NCBI RefSeq assembly: GCF_900102745.1
Contig: NZ_FMZF01000005.1
Location: forward strand, 341,373-405,372
Source of the DNA: Geodermatophilus telluris
GTDB lineage: Bacteria > Actinomycetota > Actinomycetes > Mycobacteriales > Geodermatophilaceae
Length of the DNA: 64,000 nucleotides
Reading direction: 5' to 3'
The notes beneath the pieces were generated by a model, which had not been told where the DNA came from, ran no database searches, and saw nothing but the letters and a program-made list of their open reading frames with translations. Made by a program: the position numbers and the translations under genes. This document shows, piece after piece, positions 18,677-27,370 of this stretch; the stretch's first letter is position 1, and the number at the start of each line of letters is the position of its first letter.

Positions 18677-18714
18677 GTTACCGCCCCGAAACAGACGGGA
18701 CACCGCGGGGCAAC
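18677..18714 (+). promoter_or_regulatory. Full GlnR box upstream of glnA
   Basis: GTTAC-N6-GAAAC-N6-GACAC-N6-GCAAC matches the actinomycete GlnR consensus (gTnAC-n6-GaAAc repeated twice) in all three spacings. It ends 10 bp before a TAGCGT -10 hexamer (18725-18730), a suitable position for activation. The start codon is 50 nt past the box. GlnR control of glnA under nitrogen limitation is established in Streptomyces and mycobacteria; here it is inferred from the site. Confidence 0.88.
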
Positions 18715-18764
18715 CCCCCGCTCGTAGCGTGCTCGACGGCTGTTCGCCCACTCCCGGAGGATCG

Positions 18765-20201
18765 ATGTTCACCAGTCCCGACGAGGTCGCCGCCTACATC
18801 CGCGACAACGACGTCGAGTTCGTCGACGTCCGCTTCTGCGACCTGCCCGGCGTCATGCAGCACTTCACGATCCCCGCGTCGACGTTCGGCGAGGACACCT
18901 TCTCCGACGGCCTCGGCTTCGACGGCTCGTCGATCCGCGGCTTCCAGGCGATCAACGAGTCGGACATGCTGCTGCTGCCCGACGCCAACAGCGCCTTCGT
19001 CGACCCGTTCCGCAAGCACAAGACGCTGAACGTCAACTTCTTCATCCACGACCCGATCACGCGGGAGGCCTACAGCCGCGACCCGCGCAACGTGGCGAAG
19101 AAGGCCGAGGCCTACCTGGCCAGCAGCGGGATCGCCGACACCGCCTACTTCGGGCCGGAGGCGGAGTTCTACGTCTTCGACTCGATCCGGTACGACACCA
19201 GCATCAACGAGGCCTACTACCACATCGACTCGGTGGAGGGCTCGTGGAACTCCGGCTCCCCGACCGGCGAGAACGGCGTCGGCCCCAACCGCGGCTACAA
19301 GGCGCGGATGAAGGGCGGCTACTTCCCGGTCGAGCCCTACGACCAGCAGAGCGACCTGCGCGCCGACATGATGAAGAACCTCATCGGCGTCGGCCTCGAG
19401 CTCGAGCGCGGTCACCACGAGGTGGGCACCGGCGGCCAGGCCGAGATCAACTACAAGTTCGACACGCTGCTGCGGTCGGCCGACAGCCTGATGCTGTTCA
19501 AGTACGTCATCAAGAACACCGCCTGGGCGCACGGCAAGACCGCCACCTTCATGCCCAAGCCGCTCTTCGGTGACAACGGCTCGGGCATGCACTGCCACCA
19601 GAGCCTCTGGCGGGACGGCGAGCCGCTCTTCCACGCCGAGACCGGCTACGCGGGCCTGTCCGACACCGCCCGCCACTACATCGGCGGCCTGCTCGCCCAC
19701 GCCCCGTCGCTGCTGGCCTTCACCAACCCGACGGTCAACAGCTACCACCGCCTGGTGCCCGGCTACGAGGCGCCGATCAACCTCGTCTACTCCGCCCGCA
19801 ACCGCTCGGCCTGCTGCCGCATCCCGATCTCCGGCGACAGCCCCAAGGCCAAGCGCATCGAGTTCCGCGTGCCCGACCCGTCGGCCAACCCCTACCTCGC
19901 CTTCTCGGCGATGCTCATGGCCGGCCTCGACGGCATCAAGAACAAGATCGAGCCGCCGGCGCCGGTGGACAAGGACCTCTACGAGCTGCCGCCCGAGGAG
20001 GCCCTGGGCATAGAGAAGGTGCCCGCCTCGCTGGACGCCGTCCTCGACCGGCTCGAGGTCGACCACGACTACCTCATCGACGGCGGGGTGTTCACCCCCG
20101 ACCTGATCGAGACGTGGATCGAGTACAAGCGGGAGAACGAGATCGACCCGATCCGCCTGCGCCCGCACCCGCACGAGTTCGCGATGTACTACGACATCTG
20201 A
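18765..20201 (+). CDS. glnA: Glutamine synthetase type I (GlnA1)
   Basis: This is the main ammonia-assimilating enzyme. The 478 residues match the GSI-beta length. Motifs include the beta-grasp region [10 protein letters not shown], the ATP-binding [10 protein letters not shown], and the adenylylation loop [11 protein letters not shown] with the target tyrosine, so it is a substrate for GlnE. ATG 18765 has GGAGG 6 nt upstream. A full GlnR box lies upstream and a 16-bp hairpin follows the stop. In mycobacteria glnE and glnA2 follow directly; here about 12 kb of other genes intervenes. Confidence 0.98.
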   Translation: MFTSPDEVAAYIRDNDVEFVDVRFCDLPGVMQHFTIPASTFGEDTFSDGLGFDGSSIRGFQAINESDMLLLPDANSAFVDPFRKHKTLNVNFFIHDPITREAYSRDPRNVAKKAEAYLASSGIADTAYFGPEAEFYVFDSIRYDTSINEAYYHIDSVEGSWNSGSPTGENGVGPNRGYKARMKGGYFPVEPYDQQSDLRADMMKNLIGVGLELERGHHEVGTGGQAEINYKFDTLLRSADSLMLFKYVIKNTAWAHGKTATFMPKPLFGDNGSGMHCHQSLWRDGEPLFHAETGYAGLSDTARHYIGGLLAHAPSLLAFTNPTVNSYHRLVPGYEAPINLVYSARNRSACCRIPISGDSPKAKRIEFRVPDPSANPYLAFSAMLMAGLDGIKNKIEPPAPVDKDLYELPPEEALGIEKVPASLDAVLDRLEVDHDYLIDGGVFTPDLIETWIEYKRENEIDPIRLRPHPHEFAMYYDI

Positions 20202-20217
20202 TCGACCCGCACCGCAT

Positions 20218-20255
20218 GAGGGCCGGTGACCTGCACGCCCAGGTCACCGGCCCTC
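20218..20255 (+). terminator. glnA terminator
   Basis: A perfect 16-bp stem with a 6-nt loop (CACGCC) starts 16 nt after the glnA stop. There is no T-tract. Its right arm shares CAGGTCACCGGCCC with the terminator at 21680-21718. Confidence 0.85.
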
Positions 20256-20296
20256 GTCACGACCGGGCCCCGGGACGCGACCCGGGCCTATCGATG

Positions 20297-20336
20297 GTCG
20301 ATGTGTTGTGATCGAAAATCATTGTATGCTCGCGGT
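20297..20336 (+). promoter_or_regulatory. AT-rich leaderless promoter of a small membrane-protein gene
   Basis: TATGCT (20325-20330) lies 6 nt before the GTG of the 55-residue gene. The 30 bp upstream are strikingly AT-rich for this genome and include TGATCGAAAATCA, an inverted repeat that could be an operator. Confidence 0.6.
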
Positions 20337-20504
20337 GTGCGCGCAGCCTCCGTCGTCGTCGCCGTCCTCGTCGCCGTGGCCCTCGGCGTCATCGCCGTGG
20401 TGCTCGGGGAGGCGGACGACTCCCCCGGCCTCCAGGGCCTCGGGGTCCTGCTGGCCGTGGGTGCGGTCGCGCTGGGTGTGCGGGCCCTCCGCCGGGCGAG
20501 GTAG
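20337..20504 (+). CDS. Small two-helix membrane protein
   Basis: A 55-residue hypothetical protein: two hydrophobic helices (SVVVAVLVAVALGVIAVVLG and GLGVLLAVGAVALGVRAL) joined by an acidic turn, EADDSPG, with a basic C-terminus (RRAR). It may resemble generic small actinobacterial membrane proteins, but no family is recognised. The GTG is placed 6 nt after TATGCT; a longer upstream frame would cross the glnA terminator. Expression is supported only by the promoter-like sequence. Confidence 0.6.
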   Translation: MRAASVVVAVLVAVALGVIAVVLGEADDSPGLQGLGVLLAVGAVALGVRALRRAR

Positions 20505-20554
20505 GCGCCAGGCCGCCGCCGCGGCGGGTCACCGGCTCTCGTGGCGTCCGGGCC

Positions 20555-21259
20555 TCAGCCGGGAGCCGCCTCCGGCCGCCGGGCCAGCACGGCCTGCTGG
20601 CGGTAGCGCGGGATGGGCACCGCCCGGGCGGCGAGGCCCCGGGGCCGCGCCGTGGACACGGGGAGCCGCAGGACCCGCCGGACCAGCAGGCCGGCCGCGG
20701 CCAGCGGGTAGGTGATCGGGGTGAGATCCTCGGCGACGACGGCGAGCCCGCCCCGCGTGAGCACCTCGTCGACGGCGGCGGCCGAGCGGTACTCCCGGAC
20801 GTGGGTGGGGTCGAGCACCCAGCCCGCCTGCGGGTTGCGCCGGAAGTACCAGGCGCCGGGGAGCTTCACCGGCGTCTCGACGTAGACGAGGCCACCCGGC
20901 CGCGTGACGCGGACCAGCTCGCGGGCGAAGACCTCGTCGTCGGGGGCGTGCTCGATGACGTGGCAGGCCGTCGTGACGTCGAACGATCCGTCCTCGACGG
21001 GGACCACGCCGTCACCGGACACGAGGACGGTGTGACCGGAACCGCGGGCCTTCTCCGCCCGCACCGTGGACACCTCGAAGCCGGTCAGCGACCAGGCCTC
21101 CCCGTAGGTCTCCCGGAGCCGGTCGAGCAGCGCGCCCTCGCCGCACCCGACGTCGATCAGCCGGCCGGCGGAGTCGTCCAGCACCCGGCGCAGCAGGGGC
21201 GGCACGGTGGTCTCGTCGTCGAGCTGCGGGTAGGTGTGCGCGTACGCGTCCCAGTCCAT
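20555..21259 (-). CDS. Class I SAM-dependent methyltransferase
   Basis: A 234-residue protein with SAM motif I LIDVGCGEGALL (about 34-45), an acidic residue in SLTGFEVS and motif IV FDVTTACHVIEH. It belongs to the methyltransferase type 11/23 group often linked to cell-surface glycan modification. The substrate is unknown. The C-terminal helix (LAAAGLLVRRVLRLP) may lie against the membrane. No operon partner is evident. Confidence 0.85.
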   Translation of the reverse strand: MDWDAYAHTYPQLDDETTVPPLLRRVLDDSAGRLIDVGCGEGALLDRLRETYGEAWSLTGFEVSTVRAEKARGSGHTVLVSGDGVVPVEDGSFDVTTACHVIEHAPDDEVFARELVRVTRPGGLVYVETPVKLPGAWYFRRNPQAGWVLDPTHVREYRSAAAVDEVLTRGGLAVVAEDLTPITYPLAAAGLLVRRVLRLPVSTARPRGLAARAVPIPRYRQQAVLARRPEAAPG

Positions 21260-21487
21260 CGGTCCCCTAGCTGTGGTCGCCGACAGCGCTGCCGACGGTG
21301 GTGCGGCCGGGGCGATCCTGGCGGGTGGACGGCCGGCCGGGCAAGGCCGCGGCCACCCGTTCGTGCTGGTGAGGGGCGAGTGGGGACCCGGTGTATCGGG
21401 ACGCCCACCTGCAGCCTCCGTGCAACAGGAACGTCACACCCCCCGCCTACCGTGCGCTGCAGGACTAACCGATGCGAGGAGGTCGCC

Positions 21488-21670
21488 ATGAGCCCGACCG
21501 TTGCCACCCTCGACCAGCTCGACCACGCCATCGCGGTCGCCTACGTGGCGCTCGGCGCGGCCCGCAGCGCGTGGGACCGCTGTCCCAGCGCGGCGAACGC
21601 CCGGGCCGTCGACGAGGCGGAGGACTGGGTGGACCTCCTGCTCGACGAGCGCCTCGCCACCCAGGGGTGA
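21488..21670 (+). CDS. Small hypothetical protein
   Basis: A 60-residue acidic, mostly helical protein beginning MSPTVATLDQLDHAIAVAYV and ending with a Leu/Asp-rich helix. GAGGAGG lies 5 nt before the ATG, and TACCGT at 21448 could be its -10. No family is recognised. The good ribosome site and following terminator support a real gene. The preceding 228 bp back to the methyltransferase start hold only its promoter. Confidence 0.65.
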   Translation: MSPTVATLDQLDHAIAVAYVALGAARSAWDRCPSAANARAVDEAEDWVDLLLDERLATQG

Positions 21671-21679
21671 CCGGACGCC

Positions 21680-21718
21680 GACGGGCCGGCGACCTCCCGG
21701 GCAGGTCACCGGCCCGTC
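21680..21718. terminator. Bidirectional terminator between convergent genes
   Basis: A 16-bp stem with one mismatch and a 7-nt loop lies between the 60-residue gene and the symporter gene. Its right arm repeats CAGGTCACCGGCCC from the glnA terminator. Confidence 0.75.
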
Positions 21719-21735
21719 GGGGGTCGGACCCGGGG

Positions 21736-23085
21736 TCAGGCGGTCGCGGGCTGCCGCAGGTCGGCGTCGACGCCGGTCGGGTCGGCGACCGGGCCGGAGG
21801 CGCGGCCGGTGGAGAAGCGCTCCAGATCGAGGATGCCCTCGCGCTTGGCCACGATCGTCGGGACCAGCGCCTGGCCGGCCACGTTCACCGCGGTGCGGCC
21901 CATGTCGAGGATCGGGTCGATCGCCAGCAGCAGGCCGACACCGGCCAGCGGCAGACCGAGCGTGGACAGCGTCAGGGTCAGCATGACCACCGCGCCGGTC
22001 ACGCCGGCGGTGGCGGCCGAGCCGACCACCGACACCAGCGCGATGAGCAGGTAGTCGGTCAGCGACAGGTCCACGCCGAAGAACTGCGCCACGAAGATCG
22101 CCGCCAGCGCCGGGTAGATCGCCGCGCAGCCGTCCATCTTCGTCGTCGCGCCCAGGGGGACGGCGAACGAGGCGTAGGAGCGCGGGACGCCCAGGCTCTG
22201 CTCGGTGACCCGCTCGGTCACCGGCAGCGTGCCGATCGAGGACCGCGAGACGAACGCCAGCTGGATCGCCGGCCAGGCGCCGGCGAACCAGCGCAGCGGC
22301 GAGAGGCCGTGCAGCCGCAGCAGCACCGGGTAGACGACGAAGAGCACCAGCGCCAGGCCGGCGTAGACCGAGCCCGCGAACACGCCGAGGGAGCCGAGGG
22401 AGTCCCAGCCGTAGGTGGCGACGGCGTTGCCGATCAGGCCCACCGTGCCGATCGGGGCCAGCAGGATGACCCACCACAGCAGCTTCTGGACGACGGCCAG
22501 CGCGGAGCGGACCAGGCCGAGGAACGGCTCGGCGGGCTCGCCGACCTTGAGTACCGCGACGCCGACGGCGACCGAGAGCACGATCAGCTGCAGCACGTTG
22601 AACGACAGGCCGATCGAGCCGTCGTCGCCAACCGAGCCCTGCAGGCCGAGGACGTTGCCCGGCACCAGGCCGGTGAGGAAGTCCCACCACGAGCCGGTGG
22701 TCTCCGGCGGGGCCTGCGCGGCGGCGTCGACGGAGCTGTTGCGGCCGGGCTGGGTGAGCAGGCCCAGGCCGATGCCGATGCTGACGGCGACCAGCGCGGT
22801 GATCGCGAACCACAGCAGCGTCTGGCCGGCCAGCCGGGCGGCGTTGGAGACCTGCCGCAGGTTGGCGATGCTGACGATGACGGCGGTGACGACCAGCGGC
22901 GGGACCAGGACCTTCAGCAGCGTGACGAAGGTCTGGCCGACGGTCTGCAGGGTGCTGGTGAGCCAGTTCGGCGACCCGTCGGCGACGGGACCGAGGTCGC
23001 GGGCGACCAGGCCCAGGGCGATGCCCGCGACCAGCGCGAGGAGGACCTGCGCGGCGAAGGGGACGGAGCGGAGACGTGCGAGCAC
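21736..23085 (-). CDS. Dicarboxylate/amino acid:cation symporter (DAACS family)
   Basis: A 449-residue secondary transporter related to GltP/DctA that couples uptake of glutamate or C4-dicarboxylates to H+ or Na+. There are eight predicted membrane helices and two re-entrant loops. The serine-rich HP1 motif appears as FVSRSSIGTLPVT, and helix 7-8 features appear as GATTKMDGCA and LVSVVGSAATAGVTGA. GTG 23085 follows a GAGAGGC ribosome site. Exact substrate is not assignable, though proximity to glnA would fit glutamate. Confidence 0.92.
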   Translation of the reverse strand: MLARLRSVPFAAQVLLALVAGIALGLVARDLGPVADGSPNWLTSTLQTVGQTFVTLLKVLVPPLVVTAVIVSIANLRQVSNAARLAGQTLLWFAITALVAVSIGIGLGLLTQPGRNSSVDAAAQAPPETTGSWWDFLTGLVPGNVLGLQGSVGDDGSIGLSFNVLQLIVLSVAVGVAVLKVGEPAEPFLGLVRSALAVVQKLLWWVILLAPIGTVGLIGNAVATYGWDSLGSLGVFAGSVYAGLALVLFVVYPVLLRLHGLSPLRWFAGAWPAIQLAFVSRSSIGTLPVTERVTEQSLGVPRSYASFAVPLGATTKMDGCAAIYPALAAIFVAQFFGVDLSLTDYLLIALVSVVGSAATAGVTGAVVMLTLTLSTLGLPLAGVGLLLAIDPILDMGRTAVNVAGQALVPTIVAKREGILDLERFSTGRASGPVADPTGVDADLRQPATA

Positions 23086-23339
23086 GGACGTGCCTCTCGA
23101 GGGGGTCGGAGCGGAGGTGGGGACGGCGGCGGGCTGCGGTGTCAGCGCGCGTCGTCAGCCGGCGGTCGTCAGCCGGCCGTAGTCCAGCTCACGGCGTCGC
23201 GTGAGCCCCCACGGGTTGTCCACGCCAGAGCACAAGCGGGGTCGGGCGCGCCGGCATCCCGGGTGTGCCCGGACTCACCGTCGGTCCCGCCGGGGGCCCG
23301 GCTCGTCGGGTGCCCCGGCCCCTGGTAGGCAGGGGCAGC

Positions 23340-23789
23340 GTGGCCCACCACTTCGAGGACTTCTCCCCCGGCCAGGTGTTCACCAGCCAGGCCCGCACGA
23401 TCACCGAGGCCGACGTCGTCACCTTCGCCGGGTGGAGCTGGGACACCAACCCGGTGCACACCGACGCGGAGTCGGCGCGGGCGGGCCGCTTCGGCGAGCG
23501 GATCGCGCACGGGCTGCTCGGCCTGTCGGTGGCGATGGGGCTGGCGTCGCGGATCGGCGTGTTCGAGGAGTGCTCGATCGCGCTGCTCGGTGTCGACGGC
23601 TGGCGCTTCCGGAGGCCGCTGCGCATCGGCGCCACGGTGCGCTGCCGCGTGGAGGTCCTCGGCACCCGGCTCACCAGCCGCGGCGACGCCGGCGTCCTCG
23701 CCCGGCGGTTCACCCTGCTCGACCAGGACGGCGAGGTGCTGCAGGACGGCGAGATCGGCCTGCTGGTCAGCCGGCGCCCGGCCGGCTGA
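23340..23789 (+). CDS. MaoC-like (R)-hydratase/dehydratase protein
   Basis: A 149-residue single hot-dog domain. The catalytic segment is visible as FAGWSWDTNPVHTDAESA and GERIAHGLLG, with the Asp/His pair of (R)-specific enoyl-CoA hydratases. The start VAHHFEDFSPGQVF at GTG 23340 aligns with family N-termini; an upstream in-frame start would add a Pro/Gly-rich, unlikely extension. Probable role is acyl-CoA hydration, substrate unknown. Confidence 0.87.
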   Translation: MAHHFEDFSPGQVFTSQARTITEADVVTFAGWSWDTNPVHTDAESARAGRFGERIAHGLLGLSVAMGLASRIGVFEECSIALLGVDGWRFRRPLRIGATVRCRVEVLGTRLTSRGDAGVLARRFTLLDQDGEVLQDGEIGLLVSRRPAG

Positions 23790-23809
23790 GGGCGCGGCGT
23801 CCTGCGGGA

Positions 23810-24151
23810 TCAGGCGGCGTCGTCCTCGCGGGCCGGCCCGTCCTCGACGCCGACCAGGACCTCGTTGGTCTGCAGGGTGACCAGCCAGGCCAGTGCGTGG
23901 TCCTCGACCGGGTCGCCCGTGGTCCGCGCGATGGCGTCCAGCTGGGCGGCGACCAGCCCGCGGGCGGCCTGGTAGACGTCGGCGGCGGTGACCGCGATGC
24001 CCTGCTCGGCCAGCCACAGCCGGCCGTCGGGCAGCACCCGCACCTCGGTCTGGCCGCCGACGCCGAGGTCGGCGGCCGCGCTCGTCAGCACGGACATCCC
24101 GGCCCGCAGCTCGGTGAGCCGGCGGGACCGACGGTCGGGGGACGACGGCAT
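23810..24151 (-). CDS. Hypothetical protein
   Basis: A 113-residue protein with no recognised family. The N-terminus is helical and basic (SSPDRRSRRLTELRAG), a beta-rich middle reads TEVRVLPDGRLWLAEQGIAV, and a helix with EDHALAWLVTLQTNEVL precedes an acidic tail. GGAG lies 7 nt before the ATG. It converges with the MaoC gene. Confidence 0.7.
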   Translation of the reverse strand: MPSSPDRRSRRLTELRAGMSVLTSAAADLGVGGQTEVRVLPDGRLWLAEQGIAVTAADVYQAARGLVAAQLDAIARTTGDPVEDHALAWLVTLQTNEVLVGVEDGPAREDDAA

Positions 24152-24317
24152 GGGCACTCCTCGGACGGGCCCGCGGGCCTCGGGACGTGCCTGCAGAGTC
24201 GGCACCCGGCCCGCACCGGCTGACCGCGGCCGTGACGCCGGGGCACCCGTGGGGCGGGTGGGGCGGACCGTTGCGCGCCCGACCCGCCACCCGGCCGGGA
24301 CCGGGCAGCATCCCCCC

Positions 24318-24788
24318 GTGATCCGCCGCCCCGGGCGCACCCGCCGCCGACGCCGCCGCGATCGCGACCGCGACAGAGACAGAGACCGCGACCGCGGGGA
24401 CTGGTGCGACTGCGGCGACGCGTGCTGCGAGGTCGGTGACCTGGTCGGCCTGCTGGCGCTCGTGGTCCCGGCCGCGCTGCTCACCGCTCCCCCGCCGGGC
24501 ACGCCGTGGGCCGCGCGCTGGCCGGCCCGGCTGGTGGTCGCCTACCGCGAGCGGGTCAGCCCCACCCGGCCGCCGTGCTGCCCGTTCACCCCGACCTGCT
24601 CCACCTACGGCCTGCAGGCGCTGCGCGCCCACGGCGCGCTGCGCGGCGGGTGGCTGACCGCCCGGCGGCTCGGCCGCTGCCGTCCCGGCGCGGGTGGCGC
24701 CGACCCCGTCCCCGCGGGACGACCGTGGCCCCGGCCCTCCGACGGAGGACCGGGGCCACGGGACGGCGGGCTCAGCAGCAGCGGCTGA
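24318..24788 (+). CDS. YidD-like protein with Arg-Asp repeat and Cys-rich N-terminus
   Basis: About 156 residues. The C-terminal half is a YidD (membrane protein insertion efficiency factor) domain: LVVAYRERVSPTRPPCCPF, TPTCSTYGLQALRAHG and the end RCRPGAGGADPVP. YidD assists YidC-dependent membrane insertion. Unusually, the N-terminus has an alternating (RD)6 stretch, then CDCGDACC and a hydrophobic helix. The gene is far from the usual rpmH-rnpA-yidD-yidC cluster, so it may be a second copy. GTG 24318 is 6 nt after CAGCAT, a -10-like hexamer. The 3' end overlaps a hairpin and the convergent ybdD-like gene by 17 bp. Confidence 0.75.
   Translation: MIRRPGRTRRRRRRDRDRDRDRDRDRGDWCDCGDACCEVGDLVGLLALVVPAALLTAPPPGTPWAARWPARLVVAYRERVSPTRPPCCPFTPTCSTYGLQALRAHGALRGGWLTARRLGRCRPGAGGADPVPAGRPWPRPSDGGPGPRDGGLSSSG
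24723..24761. terminator. Hairpin in the yidD 3' end
   Basis: A 12-bp perfect stem CCGTGGCCCCGG/CCGGGGCCACGG encloses a second small stem, CCTCCG/CGGAGG. It lies inside the last codons of the yidD frame and just past the convergent cstA-ybdD operon, so it may terminate both. Confidence 0.7.
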
Positions 24789-24984
24789 CCGGGGTGCGCT
24801 CCCGCTCGTCGGCCCGGCGCCGCTCGAACTCCCGCCGGCTCACCGGCCGGTGGCCGTGCGCGGCGCAGTGCTCGAGGTAGTCGTCCCAGCGGGCCTCGCC
24901 GCTCCACTCGCGCAGGTACCAGCGCACCCCGCGCCAGGCCCGGACGGCGGCGGAGCGGACCGGGCCGGCGACGTCGGCCGTCAC
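24772..24984 (-). CDS. YbdD/YjiX family (DUF466) protein
   Basis: A 70-residue protein of the DUF466 family, almost always encoded after cstA: RAWRGVRWYLREWSGEARWDDYL and EHCAAHGHRPVSRREFERRR. E. coli YbdD is needed for pyruvate uptake by BtsT/CstA. GTG 24984 overlaps the cstA stop (GTGA), so it is coupled. The C-terminus ends with CC, as in many members. Confidence 0.92.
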   Translation of the reverse strand: MTADVAGPVRSAAVRAWRGVRWYLREWSGEARWDDYLEHCAAHGHRPVSRREFERRRADERERTPVSRCC

Positions 24985-27218
24985 CGGGTCGGTCCCTCCT
25001 CGGTGAACGTGCCCCGACCGCGGGCACCGGCGCCGACCAGCCGCTCGTGCTCGGCGATGGCCTGCTTCTCCTCCGCCGTCGCGAACAGCCCCGAGGGCTC
25101 GACGATCCGCGACGGGACGGCCGGCTCCTCGGTGGTGGGCAGCGGACCCCGGGCGCGGATCGCCTTCGCGATGACCACCAGCGCGTTGAAGAAGACCACC
25201 ACGACCAGGAGCGCGAAGAAGGCCTGCAGCACCCCGTTGATGGTGGAGTTGGTGACCACCTGCTGCATCTGGCCCACGTCCTGCGCCGGCGCGAGGACCT
25301 CCCCGGCGTCCAGCGCGGTGGCGTAGCGGTTGCGCTGGGCGAAGTAGCCGATCGCCGGGTTGTCGGAGAAGACCTTCTGCCAGCTCGCCGTCATCGTCAC
25401 CACGAGGTCCCAGGCCAGCGGGACGGCGGTGATCCAGGCGTACTTCAGCTTCCCGTGCTTGACCAGCAGCACCGTGCAGAGGGTGAGCGCGATGGCCGCG
25501 AGCAGCTGGTTGGCGATGCCGAACAGCGGGAACAGCTGGTTGACCCCGCCGAGCGGGTCGGTGACGCCGATGTAGAGCATCGAGCCCCAGAGGCCGACGA
25601 CGACCGCGCTGGCGATGACGTTGCCCGGCCGCCACGACAGGTCGCCGAACTTCTTCCAGACGTTGCCGATGGTGTCCTGCAGCATGAACCGGCCCACGCG
25701 GGTGCCGGCGTCGACGGCGGTGAGGATGAACAGCGCCTCGAACATGATCGCGAAGTGGTACCAGAACGCCTGCAGGTTCCCGCCGAAGGCGTTGTGGAAG
25801 ATCTCCGAGATGCCGACGGCGAGGGTCGGGGCACCGCCGGTGCGCGAGATCAGGCTGGGCTCCTGGACGGCGGCCGAGGCGGCCGCGAGGTCCTGTGCAG
25901 ACGTGGGGAAGCCCAGGCCGTTGACGAACGCGGCCGCGGTCTCCGGGGTGCCGCCGGTGACGCCGGCCGGGGCGTTCATCGCGAAGTACAGGCCCTGGTC
26001 GATGACCACGGCGGCGATGAGCGCGCTGATGGCCACGAAGGACTCCATCAGCATGCCGCCGTAGCCGATCAGGCGGACCTGGCTCTCCTTGGCCACCATC
26101 TTCGGCGTCGTCCCCGAGGAGATCAGGGCGTGGAAGCCCGAGAGCGCGCCGCAGGCGATGGTGATGAAGACGAACGGGAACAGCGACCCGGCGAACACCG
26201 GCCCGGTGCCCTCGCGGGCGAACTGGGTGAGCGCGTCGGCCTGCAGCACCGGCCGGGCGATCAGCAGCCCGACGGCGAGCAGCACGATCACGCCGACCTT
26301 CATGAACGTCGACAGGTAGTCGCGCGGGGTCAGCAGCAGCCACACCGGCAGCACCGAGGCGACGAAGCCGTAGACCACCAGGGCGAGGACCAGCCACTCC
26401 TTGGACAGCGTCAGGGCGTCGGCCAGGCCGGTGTTGTCGATCCAGCCGCCGCCGACGATGGCCAGCAGCAGCAGGACGACGCCGATGGCCGTCGCCTCGA
26501 GCACCCGGCCGGGCCGCAGCACCCGCAGGTAGACGCCCATGAACAGCGCGATCGGGATGGTGAGCGCGATCGAGAAGACGCCCCACGGCGACTCGGCCAG
26601 CGCGTTGACCACGATCAGCGCCAGGACGGCCAGGATGAGGATCATGATCGCGAAGACGGCGATCAGCGCGGCGACGCCGCCGACGATGCCGATCTCCTCG
26701 CGCACCATCTGGCCCAGGCTCTTGCCGTTGCGCCGCATCGAGAAGAACAGCACGACCATGTCCTGGACGGCGCCGGCGAAGATGACGCCGACGACGATCC
26801 AGATGGTGCCCGGCAGGTAGCCCATCTGGGCGGCGAGCACCGGGCCGACGAGCGGGCCGGCGCCGGCGATCGCGGCGAAGTGGTGCCCGAAGAGGACCCG
26901 CCGGTCGGTGACGTCGAAGTCGACGCCGTTGTGCAGCCGCTCGGCCGGGGTGGCCCGCCGGTCGTCGACGCGCAGCGCGCGGTGGGCGATGAACCGGGCG
27001 TAGAAGCGGTAGGCGATCGCGTAGGAGGCCAGCGCGGCGAACAGCATCCACAGCGCCGAGACCGTCTCGCCCCGGGCGAGGGCGAGGACGGTCCAGGCGA
27101 CGGCGCCGACGACCGCCACCGCCGTCCACACCAGGACGCTCTTCAGGGTCGGGCGGCGGCGACCGGTGCCTCCGGGCGGTCCGCCCTCGGTGTCGGGCCT
27201 GCTGACCGTCGTGGACAC
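24981..27218 (-). CDS. cstA: Peptide/pyruvate transporter CstA
   Basis: A 745-residue polytopic protein of the CstA (carbon starvation) family, which imports pyruvate or peptides when carbon is scarce. Family segments visible include FGHHFAAIAGAGPLVGPVLAAQMGYLPG near the N-terminus, SMRRNGKSLGQM and GALSGFHALISSGTTPKM. GTG 27218 has GAGGAGGAC upstream and fits the family start; the frame stays open far upstream but lacks conserved sequence. It forms an operon with the ybdD-like gene. No CRP site was searched for. Confidence 0.95.
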   Translation of the reverse strand: MSTTVSRPDTEGGPPGGTGRRRPTLKSVLVWTAVAVVGAVAWTVLALARGETVSALWMLFAALASYAIAYRFYARFIAHRALRVDDRRATPAERLHNGVDFDVTDRRVLFGHHFAAIAGAGPLVGPVLAAQMGYLPGTIWIVVGVIFAGAVQDMVVLFFSMRRNGKSLGQMVREEIGIVGGVAALIAVFAIMILILAVLALIVVNALAESPWGVFSIALTIPIALFMGVYLRVLRPGRVLEATAIGVVLLLLAIVGGGWIDNTGLADALTLSKEWLVLALVVYGFVASVLPVWLLLTPRDYLSTFMKVGVIVLLAVGLLIARPVLQADALTQFAREGTGPVFAGSLFPFVFITIACGALSGFHALISSGTTPKMVAKESQVRLIGYGGMLMESFVAISALIAAVVIDQGLYFAMNAPAGVTGGTPETAAAFVNGLGFPTSAQDLAAASAAVQEPSLISRTGGAPTLAVGISEIFHNAFGGNLQAFWYHFAIMFEALFILTAVDAGTRVGRFMLQDTIGNVWKKFGDLSWRPGNVIASAVVVGLWGSMLYIGVTDPLGGVNQLFPLFGIANQLLAAIALTLCTVLLVKHGKLKYAWITAVPLAWDLVVTMTASWQKVFSDNPAIGYFAQRNRYATALDAGEVLAPAQDVGQMQQVVTNSTINGVLQAFFALLVVVVFFNALVVIAKAIRARGPLPTTEEPAVPSRIVEPSGLFATAEEKQAIAEHERLVGAGARGRGTFTEEGPTR

Positions 27219-27370
27219 GGGCGTCCTCCTCGCGTGCGCAGACAGCGCCCGGACGACGCTGTCCTCGGGACGGTGCGAGCATGCCAAGCCCCCGGGCGGC
27301 GCGCCGGGCCGGGGGCCCGGTCGTGACCACCCCGTGACCGGGTCGGGCCGGGGTGTCGGGCCGTGGTGGG

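Noticed and set aside
25047..27326. A 759-codon plus-strand open frame over cstA
   Set aside because: Antisense to a clear CstA gene; highly charged low-complexity translation without any family signature.
27219..27370. A riboswitch between the MetE-like gene and cstA
   Set aside because: The region is only about 150 nt of GC-rich sequence with weak inverted repeats; no known cobalamin, SAM or other riboswitch core could be recognised.
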